Origin: Eubacteriales bacterium | GTDB taxonomy: Bacteria; Bacillota; Clostridia; Peptostreptococcales; Anaerovoracaceae | Assembly: GCA_028702415.1 (NCBI GenBank) | Contig: JAQVOT010000010.1 | Span: forward strand, 1-13,513 | Direction of reading: 5' to 3' | DNA length: 13,513 nucleotides | In this document: piece after piece, positions 12,799 to 13,513 of the stretch | Layout of the letters: each line of letters starts with the position of its first letter | Numbering within the stretch: position 1 is the first letter of the stretch | The notes under the pieces: model-generated | Told to the model about the DNA's origin: nothing | The model's input: only the letters and a program-made list of their open reading frames with translations | Database searches by the model: none | Translations under genes and position numbers: made by a program

Positions 12799-13513
12799 TC
12801 TTCTGTCCTCTCTGCTGCTTCTTCTTCCAGCTGACGGTATGCAACCTTGCCAACCAGTGTCTTTGGAAGCTCCGCTCTGAACTCTATTTCATCCGGCATT
12901 GCATACTTGGCGATATGCTTTGTGGCATAGGCCATGAGTTCTTTCTTAATTTCTTCATCTGCAGTAATGCCTTCTTTAAGCATAATGAAGACCTTGACCT
13001 TCTGCATCTTGTAACTGTCAGGTACCCCGATTACGCAGCTCATATGAACCTTCTCGTGGGCGTCAAAAATATTTTCAAGCTGTGCAGGATATACGTTATA
13101 TCCTGAAGTTATTATCATTCTCTTGATTCTGCCCTTAAAGTACAGGAAGCCTTCATCGTCCATGACTCCCAGGTCTCCGGTATAAATCCATTTCAGACCG
13201 TCGGCATGTTCACGCAATGTGTCGGCAGTCTCCTCAGGCATATCGATATAACCCTTCATCACCGAAGGTCCCGCAATAAGTATTTCACCTTCCTCGCCAT
13301 ATGGCAGTTCCCTGTCCGTCCCCGGTTCCACGATCTTGTAATAAGTATCCGGGAATGGCACCCCTATGCTTCCTTCCTTATGGAGAGTTGGGGGAGTCAG
13401 ACAGGATGCGGTTACGCATTCTGTTGTCCCATAGCCTTCACGAATCTGAATTGTTGCATTGTGGGAATACAGGAACTTATCGAACTTCTTCTTCATTTCA
13501 ACCGACAATGTGT
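12795..13513 (-). CDS. AMP-forming acyl-CoA synthetase (N-terminus beyond window)
   Basis: The C-terminal 238 or so codons of an ANL-superfamily adenylating enzyme; the frame is open at the right edge, and a TTG at 13506-13508 is not a real start, since members have about 500 or more residues. Motifs in order: EGYGTTECV (A5), YTGDLGVMDDEG (A7), FKGRIKRMIITSGYNVYP (A8, hinge) and PKTLVGK (A10), whose lysine is the adenylation residue. Substrate is not readable from this part; a fatty or other carboxylic acid activated with ATP and CoA is the default. The TGA overlaps the ATG of the CsoR-family gene by four bases, so the two are co-transcribed and coupled. The C-terminal tail is acidic (EEEAAERTEE). 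Confidence 0.9.
   Translation of the reverse strand, partial: TLSVEMKKKFDKFLYSHNATIQIREGYGTTECVTASCLTPPTLHKEGSIGVPFPDTYYKIVEPGTDRELPYGEEGEILIAGPSVMKGYIDMPEETADTLREHADGLKWIYTGDLGVMDDEGFLYFKGRIKRMIITSGYNVYPAQLENIFDAHEKVHMSCVIGVPDSYKMQKVKVFIMLKEGITADEEIKKELMAYATKHIAKYAMPDEIEFRAELPKTLVGKVAYRQLEEEAAERTEE

Overview
The window looks like chromosomal DNA of an anaerobic Gram-positive bacterium, most likely class Clostridia (Eubacteriales). The reasons are strong AGGAGG-type ribosome binding sites, sigma-A promoters with extended -10 elements, a YtrA-type GntR/ABC cassette, a stand-alone streptococcal/clostridial-type CoaB, and a tRNA gene with encoded CCA. The placement is inferred from gene families only. 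All thirteen protein genes lie on the minus strand; the only plus-strand gene is a tRNA. Genes are tightly packed and no gap exceeds 300 bases. I see no insertion sequence, prophage or CRISPR array.

Read in the direction of transcription (right to left) there are seven or eight units. (1) 13513-12400: the C-terminal half of an AMP-forming acyl-CoA synthetase, overlapping by 4 nt a CsoR/RcnR-family metal sensor with a striking His-rich N-terminal extension. (2) 12396-9835: a well-formed promoter, then an IMP dehydrogenase of the Tritrichomonas foetus type, then a RarD/EamA permease whose start codon abuts the IMPDH stop. (3) 9828-7545: promoter, a radical-SAM/helix-hairpin-helix 'DNA modification/repair' protein and its obligate DUF4130 partner (stop and start codons adjacent). 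(4) 7506-5303: a GntR/YtrA regulator, ABC ATPase and ABC permease, governed by a promoter covered by a perfect 21-bp inverted repeat and closed by a strong terminator. (5) 5174-2946: an XRE regulator with a duplicated membrane domain, coupled to a radical SAM/SPASM protein. (6) 2904-2453: a fluoride riboswitch and the FluC/CrcB fluoride channel. (7) 2376-1171: a DUF3089 alpha/beta-hydrolase lipoprotein. (8) 969-1: a TudS-like DUF523 protein coupled to the start of coaB (phosphopantothenate-cysteine ligase), which runs off the left edge. tRNA-Glu(CTC), with its own promoter and terminator, sits between units 7 and 8 on the plus strand.

Most of the region is housekeeping or stress-related metabolism. 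The points most worth a second look are the protozoan-like IMPDH (active-site residues in exact register with T. foetus numbering, including the two residues linked to mycophenolic acid resistance), the His-rich CsoR fused translationally to a fatty-acid activation gene, the DNA-repair radical SAM pair lacking its usual uracil-DNA-glycosylase fusion, the membrane XRE regulator/radical SAM pair with no known function, and the 44-nt operator in front of the ABC cassette.
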